A stretch of 47,681 nt of DNA from Planctomycetota bacterium (GTDB lineage: Bacteria; Planctomycetota; Planctomycetia; Planctomycetales; Planctomycetaceae). The position numbers were made by a program, and so were the translations under genes. A model generated the notes under the pieces. It was not told the DNA's origin and made no database searches. It saw only the letters and a program-made list of their open reading frames with translations. The stretch lies in NCBI GenBank assembly GCA_030836185.1, contig JAURQH010000025.1, forward strand, positions 1-47,681, given 5' to 3'. Position 1 is the stretch's first letter, and the number at the start of each line of letters is the position of its first letter. Positions 15,892 through 24,890 of this stretch are shown here, one piece after another.

Positions 15892-17406
15892 ATGTCGAAT
15901 CAGGTCCGTTTTGACGGCAACCAGAAGAAAACCCTCGATCTTGAAGGCCGTGTTCCACCTCAGAATTTGGAAGCGGAACGCTCTCTGCTTGGCTGTATTC
16001 TGTTGGTGAGCGAATCGCTCGACGAAGTGGGCGAAATCATTCACGTCGACCACTTCTATTCGGACGCTCATCAAAAGATTTTTCGGGCAGCTCAAGAGCT
16101 CTACGAAAAAGGGGCACAGGGAATCGATGCGGTCACTATTGCCGAAGTTCTCTCAGCCCACAATCAACTCGAAGACGTCGGTGGCCCCCCCTACCTTGTC
16201 GCCCTCATGGAGACCGTTCCCCACGCGGCACATGCTCGCTACTACGCAAACATTGTCCGTGAAAAATCACTGCAACGTAATCTGATCTATTCCTGCACTG
16301 AAGTCTTAAAGGAATGCTACGACTCCAACATTCCTGTTACCGATCTCCTCGGTGTCGCCGAGTCATCGATCTTTCGCATCCTCGAAGCACAAAACACGAA
16401 TGAGGATATCGACCTTAAAGACATTCTGCTTTCTGCGTGGGATCGCGTGAATGATCGCATGTTGCAAACCGGAAAAATTACTGGTCTGCAAACGGGATTC
16501 AATGATTTCGATACGAAGACTTCCGGTTTTCAGCCGCAAGAACTTGTCATTCTTGCCGCTCGACCAAGTATGGGTAAGACCGCGTTGGTCTGTAATATTG
16601 CCGAAGGAATTGCCCGGCTTAATATCAAAAAAGATGAACAAGGTAACGCCATTGGCGGACGACGCGGCGTGCTCATGTTCTCATTGGAACAATCCAACCT
16701 GGAACTCGCCGAACGGATGATGTGCATCCGCGCAAAAGTTGATGCCGGTAAGGTACGCTCGGGAGAAATTCGAGACGATCCCGAGGCACAAGACAAGCTG
16801 CTCAATGCCATTAACGAACTCAACGACATGCCGGTATTTATTGACGACCAACCCGGTCGCAATATGATGCAAATTTCGACCATCGCACGCCGCCTCAAGC
16901 GACGCCTTCCCGACACCCATCAATGCGAACTCGGCACGATCATCATCGACTACCTGCAACTCATCGAGCCGGAAGACAAACGGGCACCGCGTGAACAACA
17001 AATTTCTGCCATCAGTCGACGCTTAAAGTTTATGGCTAAAGAACTCGACGTTCCCGTGATTGCCTTGTCGCAGTTGAACCGGGGTGTCGAACTCCGCGAA
17101 GACAAACGCCCGAAACTCTCGGACCTGCGTGAATCTGGGGCCATCGAACAAGACGCCGACCTGATCATGTTCCTGCACCGCCCGGAACAATACGACCCGG
17201 AAGACCGTAAAGGGGAAGCCGACTTAATCATCGCGAAACATCGTAGCGGTCCAACGGGAATGGTCACGCTGACATTCCGCAAACAGTTTATGCGGTTCGA
17301 GGACTACATCAACCGCGACATCCCGGACGGTGTCTTCTCGGGGCCGGAAACCAACTTCAGCCCGCCACCTGACATCGAACCTCCCGATCTGAATCAAGGC
17401 TTCTGA
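15892..17406 (+). CDS. dnaB: Replicative DNA helicase DnaB
   Basis: A 504-residue hexameric replicative helicase. The N-terminal DnaB domain starts at VPPQNLEAERSLLGCIL (about 21-125). The RecA-like C-terminal domain holds Walker A ARPSMGKT (223-230), the Walker B region TIIIDYLQL, and the conserved SRRLKFMAKELDVPVIALSQ, ESGAIEQDADLIMFL and IIAKHRSGPTG. No intein interrupts the usual insertion sites. ATG 15892 has AGGAG upstream. It follows a terminator, so is probably transcribed separately from rplI. It ends within a small palindrome and converges with the next gene. Confidence 0.97.
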   Translation: MSNQVRFDGNQKKTLDLEGRVPPQNLEAERSLLGCILLVSESLDEVGEIIHVDHFYSDAHQKIFRAAQELYEKGAQGIDAVTIAEVLSAHNQLEDVGGPPYLVALMETVPHAAHARYYANIVREKSLQRNLIYSCTEVLKECYDSNIPVTDLLGVAESSIFRILEAQNTNEDIDLKDILLSAWDRVNDRMLQTGKITGLQTGFNDFDTKTSGFQPQELVILAARPSMGKTALVCNIAEGIARLNIKKDEQGNAIGGRRGVLMFSLEQSNLELAERMMCIRAKVDAGKVRSGEIRDDPEAQDKLLNAINELNDMPVFIDDQPGRNMMQISTIARRLKRRLPDTHQCELGTIIIDYLQLIEPEDKRAPREQQISAISRRLKFMAKELDVPVIALSQLNRGVELREDKRPKLSDLRESGAIEQDADLIMFLHRPEQYDPEDRKGEADLIIAKHRSGPTGMVTLTFRKQFMRFEDYINRDIPDGVFSGPETNFSPPPDIEPPDLNQGF

Positions 17407-17413
17407 GAAGCCT
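17397..17413. terminator. Palindrome spanning the dnaB stop codon
   Basis: AGGCTTC (17397-17403) pairs perfectly with GAAGCCT (17407-17413), and the dnaB TGA stop is exactly the 3-nt loop. It lies between two convergent genes and could act as a weak bidirectional terminator, but no T-run follows on either strand. Confidence 0.35.
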
Positions 17414-17435
17414 AAGCATTGACTCCTCCTGCCAA

Positions 17436-19433
17436 TTAGTCTTTTTTCTTCTTGGATGACTTGTTGGAATTTGATGGTCGCCTGGAAGGTGCCCTTCCCT
17501 TTGAGGAATTACTGCTCTTCGACTTTTTCGATGAGTTGGATGACGAAGAAGACTTCTCCGGCTTTTTGTAGTCTTTGGAGGGCTGCTTGTACTCCCTTGT
17601 TGGCAGCTTAATCTCGCGTTTGGGCTCCGGCTTTCTTTGGCTGGGCTGCTGGGTTTTTTGACTAGGTTGTTGAGATTTTTGCTTAGACTGTTGGGGGTTT
17701 TGACTGGGGAGCCTGATCGTCGGCTGACTTCGATTTCCAGAAGGTTGAGATTGCCGACGACGAGCTTCTTCGATCTGCTTTTTCAAAAGAGCTGATCGAT
17801 TTTCGCTTTCTTTTTTCAGCATCTTGTTGCGTTGGTCGGCTTCCTTCCGTAATCGATCATTGCTCTCTTTCTGAATTTTCGCATTCTGTTCCCGCAGTTT
17901 TTTCAGTGCATCGGACGTATTGGTATTTCGTCCCGAAAACGTCGGAGGTTTGCTATTCCCCGGCACAAATCGAATTGAAGGTGAACGCTCCTCTTTTTTA
18001 TCTTTGCTGCCAGGAATAATAACAATTCCACTTCTTCCAGAATTACCAGGACGCCTCGAACGATCATCCTCGGACTTCTCTTTTGTTCGAATATTCAAAG
18101 GACCGATGGTCGTAATTTTTGATTTGGAATCTTTCGAATCCTTTTTGAATCGTTCATCCAGACTCTTCATCTTACTCAGCTTCTTCAACTCTTCCTCGTG
18201 CTGTTTTTTGAGTTTACGGTCACGCTCATTTTGTTGCACAATTTCTTGCCAACGCTTTTTGTCATCACCAAAACGAACACGTGAGCCCAAATCATTGCCT
18301 TTCAGCGACGAATTCGCTCCAGCCGAGACATACGCATCTTTATATTTCCCCTTCTTGAAATCATCATCATCGCGATGCTGCTCAGAATGCTTTCGTTGAT
18401 CTTTCCAGGTATGCTTGGGGCGATGATTGGAATGATCGTGATAGTAATCGTGTCGGTGGCGATGATGATCGAACCGGTCACGATGAAACGAGAAGAAAAA
18501 GAGCCTCAATGGATCGTACGAACGATAACTGCGACTCGTCCAGGAAATGAATACTCCCGGACGACGATAGTTGTAATAGTCGCCAAAACAGTAATGCCCA
18601 TAATTGCGATGCACGAATAAATGAGTCGGCAGGTAATCCACCCGCGTGATGACATTCGGTGTGTAGCGATAAGTGGGTCCGGGGACTTGATCGAATTCCA
18701 CAGGGCTATAGAGCACTCCGCGGTCTTCGAGTGCATAATCCCAATAACCTTTGGCCACAAGATAGCCTTGCGGTGTCCAAATATAACGGAACGGAATCCA
18801 AACCCGACCGGCATAAGCTCGCGACCAAAAGCCGGGCTTCCACGAAAAGCCACCCTGATTCTCAATCCAATGACCGGGCACCCAAAAATGTTGAGCCGAT
18901 GGAGGCTCTCCCGGATTCTCTTCGCGCGAATCGGGAGGAATCTGAGCCATTAAATAGACTTCGCCTTCTTTGACCCAACTCCCCGAGACCCAGGTATGTC
19001 CGCCTTCCACTTCTACCCAGTAACCGGGGCTCCAAACCATATTTTCAGGAGCGAGTCGCCAAGTGCCACTAATCCAGATGAAACGTTCTTCATCGGGCTC
19101 CCAACCCCAGTAACCCCCGACCCATTGATAAGCACTACTTTCAGGCAACTGATTGGGCGGATACTCTTCAATCGGTTCAGGAGGAGTTTGAGTGACGATG
19201 AAGTCACCCCCCGACTTCATCTCGAAGGGCTGCGCAAATGCCTCATGAATGGGGCCGCGCGTTAATTCGGTCGCTTCCGGCTGAGTACCGGGAACCACAG
19301 GCTCTGCCTGAGGTAGAGGCGGTAATGCCTGTTGTGCTGAAAGCGTGTGATTGACGGCCATAATCGCAGTCACTGCGAGACAAAAATTGATCGTTTTTAT
19401 CATGTGTAGCATCCCTGTGAGGCGAATGTTCAT
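17436..19433 (-). CDS. YXWGXW-repeat exported protein with basic C-terminal tail
   Basis: A 665-residue exported protein with a signal peptide (FCLAVTAIMAVNHTLSAQQ). Residues about 85-250 hold tandem aromatic repeats of the YXWGXW type found in planctomycete proteins: VGGYWGWEPDEERFIWISG, PGYWVEVEGGHTWVSGSW, VPGHWIENQGGFSWKPGFW and others. A histidine- and arginine-rich section (DRFDHHRHRHDYYHDHSNH) follows. The final 300 residues are low-complexity, charged and coiled-coil-like, ending in serine/lysine-rich tracts. I choose ATG 19433 (AAGGGA upstream); ATGs at 19412 and 19403 are also possible, and the frame continues upstream without a good start. The tail suggests binding to a polyanion or envelope polymer, but no function is established. 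Confidence 0.8.
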   Translation of the reverse strand: MNIRLTGMLHMIKTINFCLAVTAIMAVNHTLSAQQALPPLPQAEPVVPGTQPEATELTRGPIHEAFAQPFEMKSGGDFIVTQTPPEPIEEYPPNQLPESSAYQWVGGYWGWEPDEERFIWISGTWRLAPENMVWSPGYWVEVEGGHTWVSGSWVKEGEVYLMAQIPPDSREENPGEPPSAQHFWVPGHWIENQGGFSWKPGFWSRAYAGRVWIPFRYIWTPQGYLVAKGYWDYALEDRGVLYSPVEFDQVPGPTYRYTPNVITRVDYLPTHLFVHRNYGHYCFGDYYNYRRPGVFISWTSRSYRSYDPLRLFFFSFHRDRFDHHRHRHDYYHDHSNHRPKHTWKDQRKHSEQHRDDDDFKKGKYKDAYVSAGANSSLKGNDLGSRVRFGDDKKRWQEIVQQNERDRKLKKQHEEELKKLSKMKSLDERFKKDSKDSKSKITTIGPLNIRTKEKSEDDRSRRPGNSGRSGIVIIPGSKDKKEERSPSIRFVPGNSKPPTFSGRNTNTSDALKKLREQNAKIQKESNDRLRKEADQRNKMLKKESENRSALLKKQIEEARRRQSQPSGNRSQPTIRLPSQNPQQSKQKSQQPSQKTQQPSQRKPEPKREIKLPTREYKQPSKDYKKPEKSSSSSNSSKKSKSSNSSKGRAPSRRPSNSNKSSKKKKD

Positions 19434-19809
19434 CGTGAAAGATCCCTTGACCCCCGCCTGTCTATCCGAATTGTATGCAACTCTGGACACGAAAAATTCG
19501 GGAATTTCAAGATTAGAGCAACTTGCTCTTTTTCGTGGCCGCGATAACGCGTTTTGGCCCTTGAAAACAAGACTCCCACGAGCCTGTACCAACCGTGGAC
19601 TTTCGTAAACTGTTATAGTGATGTCTTCGGGATTTCAGCGGAAATTGTCACATTTTTGAGATCTCACAACCACAGACGACTTCTGAAGTTAGTCTCCGGT
19701 AACTGTCAGTTTTCTTTTGACCCCATCAGGCCTCGGGAATTAGAATAGAGATCTCACCAATTTGCTCCACTGACAGCTTCCTCGTCGACAGACACCGGAT
19801 TTACCTACC
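19434..19809. other. Divergent intergenic region
   Basis: A 376-bp gap between the leftward YXWGXW gene and the rightward pre-peptidase-domain gene. It should carry two promoters; I see no well-spaced -35/-10 pair, palindrome or repeat that I can defend. Confidence 0.4.
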
Positions 19810-22143
19810 ATGAGACTTTTCCTCGTTGCCCTTTTGAATGTGTCACTGTGCTCCGCGACTTTAATGGCACAAGTACCCACAATTACAAAAGTCACGCCAC
19901 AGGGAATCGCTCCGGGGCAGAAAACGTCTGTCAAAATCTCCGGCAGCAACCTGGAAAATGTCAAAGACTTTTCGGTGTCATTTTCTGTCTTAGAGACCGT
20001 GAACCTCACTCCCGAGGTCGAACAAAAACCGAATGAACTCGCATGCGACTTCACCGTCCCCGAAAACACCCCTAATGGAATCCACTCCCTGAGAGTCTTG
20101 ACCGACAAAGGTGTCTCACAGCCTGCATTGATCGTTATTGATACCCTTCCCGTCGTCGCACATTCCAATCAGAACAAAGCTCCTGAATCGGCACAGTCCA
20201 TACCTGCCGTTTGTACCGTCGAAGGACACGTCGACAGTCTCTCCAAGCTGTACTTCCGGTTTCCCGGAAAAACGAATCAACTTTTTTCACTGGAGGTCCA
20301 GGCAAGGCGTCTGGGTTCACCACTCGATCCCATCGTCCGACTCTTTGATCCGAACGGTCGCGAACTCACCTGGAGTGACGATGAGCCCGGCATGCAGGGT
20401 GACTGTTGGTTGCAGACCACACTTCCCGCCGATGGCGAATACACGATTGAGCTGGCCGACATCCGCTATCAAGGTGGTGGCAATCATCGATTTCGTTTAC
20501 GAATTGGCCATTTCGCCGTCTTCACTTCAGCCTATCCGATGATTTTCCAGAGCCCTGAAACTGCGGACTCCTCAGGAGAAATGAGTTCAGCCAACATCAC
20601 TCTCGGTGAATTTGTTCATGAATCTTCCGTTCCTAAAAATCTTTTTATCGGCATGGAAAACAAAACAGCAACAATTTGGGAGACTCCTAAATTGTCCACA
20701 AAAATTGATCGCCCAATTTTGAAAGACTCACTATGGCCCGCCATCGGATACAGCCCTCACCCGCAGATCCTGGAAACAGAACCCAACAATACTGCCGAGC
20801 AATCACAACGTGTTGAACTGGGACACGGCATCAACGGACGTTCCAACCAACCGGGCGACATCGACCGATTTGTCTTCACAGCAAAGAAGGACCAAAAATA
20901 TACCTTCAACGCAATCACCCGTTCTGCCGGCTCACCGACTGATCTGACACTAAGGATTCTCAAGCCGGATGGTAGGCAACTGGCGGCTGCCGAAGATACC
21001 GGCCTGACCGACGGACAAGTCGATGTCACCTTCCCTGCTGACGGAGATTACACTCTGGAAATTCGCGATCTGCACGAACGTGGCGGAAAAGAATTTACTT
21101 GGCACGTCAGCGTGATCGAGACAAAACCGGGCTTCACTCTCACCGCCGCCGATGACACTCTCAACATTCCCGCCGGGGGAACCGTCGCCGTTCAGGTGAA
21201 TGCACAGAGAAAAGGGTATGGAGGACCGATTCAGATCTCGGCCACGGAGTTGCCAGCCGGAGTGACCTCTCATTCGACCATCATTGGTCCCGGTCGGAAT
21301 GATGCCATCTTGACACTCAAAGCCTCCAAAGAAGCCAAGCTGGAGACATTGAATGTACTTCCAGGAATCATCGGAACCGCCGACATTGGTGGGCAACCTT
21401 TTCTGGCCGTCGCCTCTCTCCACGATCATCTCAAAGCCTCGATGAACAACACCCCCTGGCCATCTCGAAATCTGATTCATGCCTACGCAGCAGCAGTGAC
21501 GACACCAGCACCTGTCAACCTACGAATCGAACCAGCAGAAGTAGTCTTCGGCAAGAATCTTTCGGCCAAGTTCAAAGTGATCGCCGAACGGACGGAAGGT
21601 TGGGATGCCGATATTGCGTTGGCCATCAATCCCGCGAAGAACGGGTTGCCCGGCAACATCACACTCGCTCCTCAACCGATCAAAAAAGGATCAAATGAGG
21701 TCGAACTCACCGTTACTGCAAACGACAAAGCCGCATTGGGAGATTTTACGATTGCTCTTACTGGCACCATCAAGAAAGACAAAACGACCAGTGTGCAACC
21801 GGCTCCCGGTTTGACGATCAAACTTCAAGCCCCCTTGACGATTGCCGTGGATCCAGCGGGAGGAAACATTACCAAGGGAGGCGAACTTAAACTGAAGGCG
21901 ACCATCAGTCGGAATCCGGCTCTTGCGGCCCCAATCACATTGACTGCCGTCGATTTACCCGCCGGAGTCACCGCAGAAGCCGTCACAATCCCTGCCGATC
22001 AAACAGAAGCCGAATTCGTACTCAAAGCGGCCGCAGACGCCGCCAATGCCGATGTCAAAAACCTGCAAATCAAAGCCGATGCAAAAGTCGGTGATAAAAC
22101 ATTCAGCGTGAATACCGGAAATCTTTCTTTGAAAGTGGAGTAA
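19810..22143 (+). CDS. Exported protein with IPT/TIG-like and two pre-peptidase (PPC) domains
   Basis: A 777-residue exported beta-rich protein. After a signal peptide (MRLFLVALLNVSLCSATLMA) comes an IPT/TIG-like domain (ITKVTPQGIAPGQKTSVKIS). Two PPC domains follow: one at about 120-235 (VRLFDPNGRELTWSDDEPG) and one at about 315-435, opening with ETEPNNTAEQSQ, the classic PPC start. The C-terminal half consists of Ig-like repeats with the recurring LPAGVT motif. No catalytic domain is visible, so it is probably a binding or scaffold protein. It is followed 123 bp later by a Big2/DUF1549/DUF1553 protein on the same strand, and such pairs are frequent in Planctomycetes. Confidence 0.85.
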   Translation: MRLFLVALLNVSLCSATLMAQVPTITKVTPQGIAPGQKTSVKISGSNLENVKDFSVSFSVLETVNLTPEVEQKPNELACDFTVPENTPNGIHSLRVLTDKGVSQPALIVIDTLPVVAHSNQNKAPESAQSIPAVCTVEGHVDSLSKLYFRFPGKTNQLFSLEVQARRLGSPLDPIVRLFDPNGRELTWSDDEPGMQGDCWLQTTLPADGEYTIELADIRYQGGGNHRFRLRIGHFAVFTSAYPMIFQSPETADSSGEMSSANITLGEFVHESSVPKNLFIGMENKTATIWETPKLSTKIDRPILKDSLWPAIGYSPHPQILETEPNNTAEQSQRVELGHGINGRSNQPGDIDRFVFTAKKDQKYTFNAITRSAGSPTDLTLRILKPDGRQLAAAEDTGLTDGQVDVTFPADGDYTLEIRDLHERGGKEFTWHVSVIETKPGFTLTAADDTLNIPAGGTVAVQVNAQRKGYGGPIQISATELPAGVTSHSTIIGPGRNDAILTLKASKEAKLETLNVLPGIIGTADIGGQPFLAVASLHDHLKASMNNTPWPSRNLIHAYAAAVTTPAPVNLRIEPAEVVFGKNLSAKFKVIAERTEGWDADIALAINPAKNGLPGNITLAPQPIKKGSNEVELTVTANDKAALGDFTIALTGTIKKDKTTSVQPAPGLTIKLQAPLTIAVDPAGGNITKGGELKLKATISRNPALAAPITLTAVDLPAGVTAEAVTIPADQTEAEFVLKAAADAANADVKNLQIKADAKVGDKTFSVNTGNLSLKVE

Positions 22144-22266
22144 TCACAAACTCTTGTTCCATCAGCGGTTTTGCGCGTTACAATTGAATAGTTAGATATG
22201 TTGATGCGTCCTGCCTCATCTCGCCTCATGAAATCCTACCCGACTGACGTCACTGGAGTGACTAAG

Positions 22267-24693
22267 ATGCGACTGAATACCTTCCTCGCCTTCTGCTGCC
22301 TGATGTTCTCCGCCGGAATCGGTTCTGCCGAGACCAAGGCGACCGGGCTCTCACTACATCCTGCAAATTTTGAATTGCTGGATGCTCGTAGTCGTCAACA
22401 ATTGGTTCTCACGGGAACTTTTGAAGATGGCACCGTACGCGATTTAACGCATGAAGCAACTTACGTTAGTAGCAACCCGGCCATCGTGAAAGTGGAACAG
22501 GGAATCGTCATTCCGACCGGAACCGGGTCGGCCACCGTGACGGCAGAGGTCGGTGCCTTGAAAACTACGACCACGGTCAACATCAAACAATTTGACGATC
22601 ACCGCCCAGTTAGTTTTCAGAATGAAACACTCGCCGCGCTCACGAAATCAGGTTGCAACATGGGAGCCTGTCACGGCTCACCCTCTGGAAAAGGTGGTTT
22701 TCGACTCTCACTTCGTGGCTACGATCCACCACTCGATATTCTAACCCTTCGCAGCGAAGCTTACGCTCGTCGCACCAATGTGATGGAACCGGACGCCTCG
22801 TTGATTCTCCGCAAGCCGTTAATGGAAGTTTCCCACGCAGGTGGACGACGTTTAAGAGTGGGAGATGCTTCCCACACTGTTTTGCGAACCTGGATTGCAG
22901 AGGGTTTGAAACTCGACCCTAAAGAAGTCCCCACGTTACAAAAAATTGAAGTCTTCCCCCGCCAGCGTGTCTTGAATCAACCGGCTGAAAAACAACAACT
23001 CACGGTGACGGGAACTTTCAGTGATGGATCAAAGCGAGACCTGACTGCTCTCACGGTCTTCTCATCATCGAATGAAAACGTGGCGGGTGTCGATGAACAA
23101 GGTCTCGTCGAAAAAACAGGTCGCGGTGAGAGTGCCATCCTCGCTCGCTATCTCGACAAAATGGACACCAGCTATCTCACATTCCTCGAAGAAGTCCCCG
23201 GCTTCGCCTGGAACAACCCCGCCGAGCATAACTTCATCGATCAAATTGCCTTCTCCAAAATGAAGCAATTGCAGATTCTTCCCTCCGAAATTTGCAACGA
23301 TGAAGAGTTTCTTCGCCGAGCCACACTTGATGCCATCGGTCGTCTTCCAACAATCTCGGAAACTCAGGCATTCCTGAATGATGAATCACCCGACAAACGA
23401 AACCGCTTGATTGATCGGCTTCTCGATTCTGAAGACTACGCCACCTTCTGGACGCTCAAATGGTCCGACGTGTTGCGAGCCAACTCCAAAAAACTGAAAG
23501 CAACCGGCGTTCACAAGTTTAATCGCTGGTTGTTCGAATCGGTCCGCACCGACAAACCGCTCGATCAACTCGCGCAAGAACTATTAACAGCACGTGGCAG
23601 CACCAACATCAATCCCGCCGCCAACTACTGGCGTGCCAGTCGCGATCCTCTTGATGCCACCGAAACCACCGCACAACTCTTTCTCGGCATCCGCATTCAG
23701 TGTGCGAAATGTCATAACCACCCCTTCGAGCGATGGTCGCAAGACAACTATTACGGCATCGCCGCCGCCTTTGCCCGAATCGGTCGCAAGAACGGTGCTG
23801 GCGTCGAAGAAGAAATTATTTTCACTCAGAATTCGGGTGAAGTGAAACAACCACGAACCGGCCAGACCATGAAAGTCCATCTACTACTCAAAGGCGATGT
23901 CGATGTTCCCGCGGAAGAAGACCGCCGAGAAGTCTTCGCCGACTGGCTCACTTCTGAAGAAAACCCCTTCTTCGCCAAAGCCACGGTCAACCGCATCTGG
24001 GGACATTTGCTGGGGCGAGGCATCGTCGAACCGGTCGATGACTTCCGCGATTCTAACCCACCTTCTAACGCAGAGCTTCTCGACACCCTCTCAAAGAAAT
24101 TTGCTGAAAACAATTTCTCGCAGAAATGGGCCATCCGCACGATCATGCAATCGCGGCTGTACCAACTCAGCTCTAAAAAGAACCAGTTCAACGCCGAGGA
24201 TGAGATTTACAATTCGCACGCCTCTACGCGGCTGCTTTCTGCCGAACAACTGCTTGATGCGATCTGCCAAGTGACCGATGTCCCCGAGAAATTTGCCGGC
24301 GTCCCGGTCGGCATGCGAGCGACTCAACTGGCCGACCCTCCTTCCAATCATTACTTTCTGAAAATCTTCGGCCAACCACAACGTGAGATGGCCTGCGAAT
24401 GCGAACGATCAGACGAGTCTAACTTGTCGCAAGCCTTGCAGATGATCAACGGCCCCGTGGTTCATAACAAACTGCGCGACAGTAAGGGCCGTATCGCGAA
24501 AATGATGGCTGAAAAGAAAACAGACGAAGAGATCATCACGACTCTCTATCTCTCTGCCGTCGCTCGACCTCCCGCGGAAGCAGAAATGACGGCTGCGAAA
24601 GCACACATTGCCAATTCGGAAGACCGCAAGCTGGCGTTAGAGGATGTCGGCTGGGCCATCCTGAACTCGAAAGAGTTCCTGTTTCAACACTGA
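22267..24693 (+). CDS. Big2-like/DUF1549/DUF1553 exported protein (PSD1 relative)
   Basis: An 808-residue exported protein. Domain order: signal peptide (1-21), Big2-like Ig domain (about 25-107, GTFEDGTVRDLTHEATYVSS), a cytochrome-like segment with C-X4-CH (CNMGACH, 130-136) instead of the usual C-X2-CH, a second Big2-like domain (GTFSDGSKRDLTALTVFSSS), then DUF1549 with a canonical CAKCH motif in QCAKCHNHPFERW, and DUF1553 (SEENPFFAKATVNRIW to the end). ATG 22267 is preceded by GGAG at 8 nt; an ATG at 22198 would add 23 unlikely residues. It follows the PPC-domain gene and, unlike the other two PSD1 genes here, has no DUF1501 gene next to it. Confidence 0.9.
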   Translation: MRLNTFLAFCCLMFSAGIGSAETKATGLSLHPANFELLDARSRQQLVLTGTFEDGTVRDLTHEATYVSSNPAIVKVEQGIVIPTGTGSATVTAEVGALKTTTTVNIKQFDDHRPVSFQNETLAALTKSGCNMGACHGSPSGKGGFRLSLRGYDPPLDILTLRSEAYARRTNVMEPDASLILRKPLMEVSHAGGRRLRVGDASHTVLRTWIAEGLKLDPKEVPTLQKIEVFPRQRVLNQPAEKQQLTVTGTFSDGSKRDLTALTVFSSSNENVAGVDEQGLVEKTGRGESAILARYLDKMDTSYLTFLEEVPGFAWNNPAEHNFIDQIAFSKMKQLQILPSEICNDEEFLRRATLDAIGRLPTISETQAFLNDESPDKRNRLIDRLLDSEDYATFWTLKWSDVLRANSKKLKATGVHKFNRWLFESVRTDKPLDQLAQELLTARGSTNINPAANYWRASRDPLDATETTAQLFLGIRIQCAKCHNHPFERWSQDNYYGIAAAFARIGRKNGAGVEEEIIFTQNSGEVKQPRTGQTMKVHLLLKGDVDVPAEEDRREVFADWLTSEENPFFAKATVNRIWGHLLGRGIVEPVDDFRDSNPPSNAELLDTLSKKFAENNFSQKWAIRTIMQSRLYQLSSKKNQFNAEDEIYNSHASTRLLSAEQLLDAICQVTDVPEKFAGVPVGMRATQLADPPSNHYFLKIFGQPQREMACECERSDESNLSQALQMINGPVVHNKLRDSKGRIAKMMAEKKTDEEIITTLYLSAVARPPAEAEMTAAKAHIANSEDRKLALEDVGWAILNSKEFLFQH

Positions 24694-24716
24694 TCTTCCA
24701 GCACTGAGTATTTTCA

Positions 24717-24755
24717 GACGAGAACTGCGCCTCATTCCGTAAGCAGGAACTCGTC
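24717..24755. repeat. Imperfect stem-loop after the Big2/DUF1553 gene
   Basis: GACGAG (24717-24722) pairs with CTCGTC (24750-24755), and inside it CTGC (24725-24728) pairs with GCAG (24743-24746), giving a 10-bp interrupted stem 24 bp past the upstream stop codon. A second small palindrome, TGTTG and CAACA around GGCTAGG, lies at 24771-24787. No T-run follows, so these may be intergenic repeat elements rather than terminators. Confidence 0.4.
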
Positions 24756-24890
24756 CCAAAATCGCTGTTCTGTTGGGCTAGGCAACAAACCTCAAGGTAA
24801 GATTACGCAGTCTCAACGGAATACATTTCTTGGCGGTCCACCTTCGGTTAAGATAATCTCTTCATTAGGAAGCTCAACCGGAGGTCGCTC

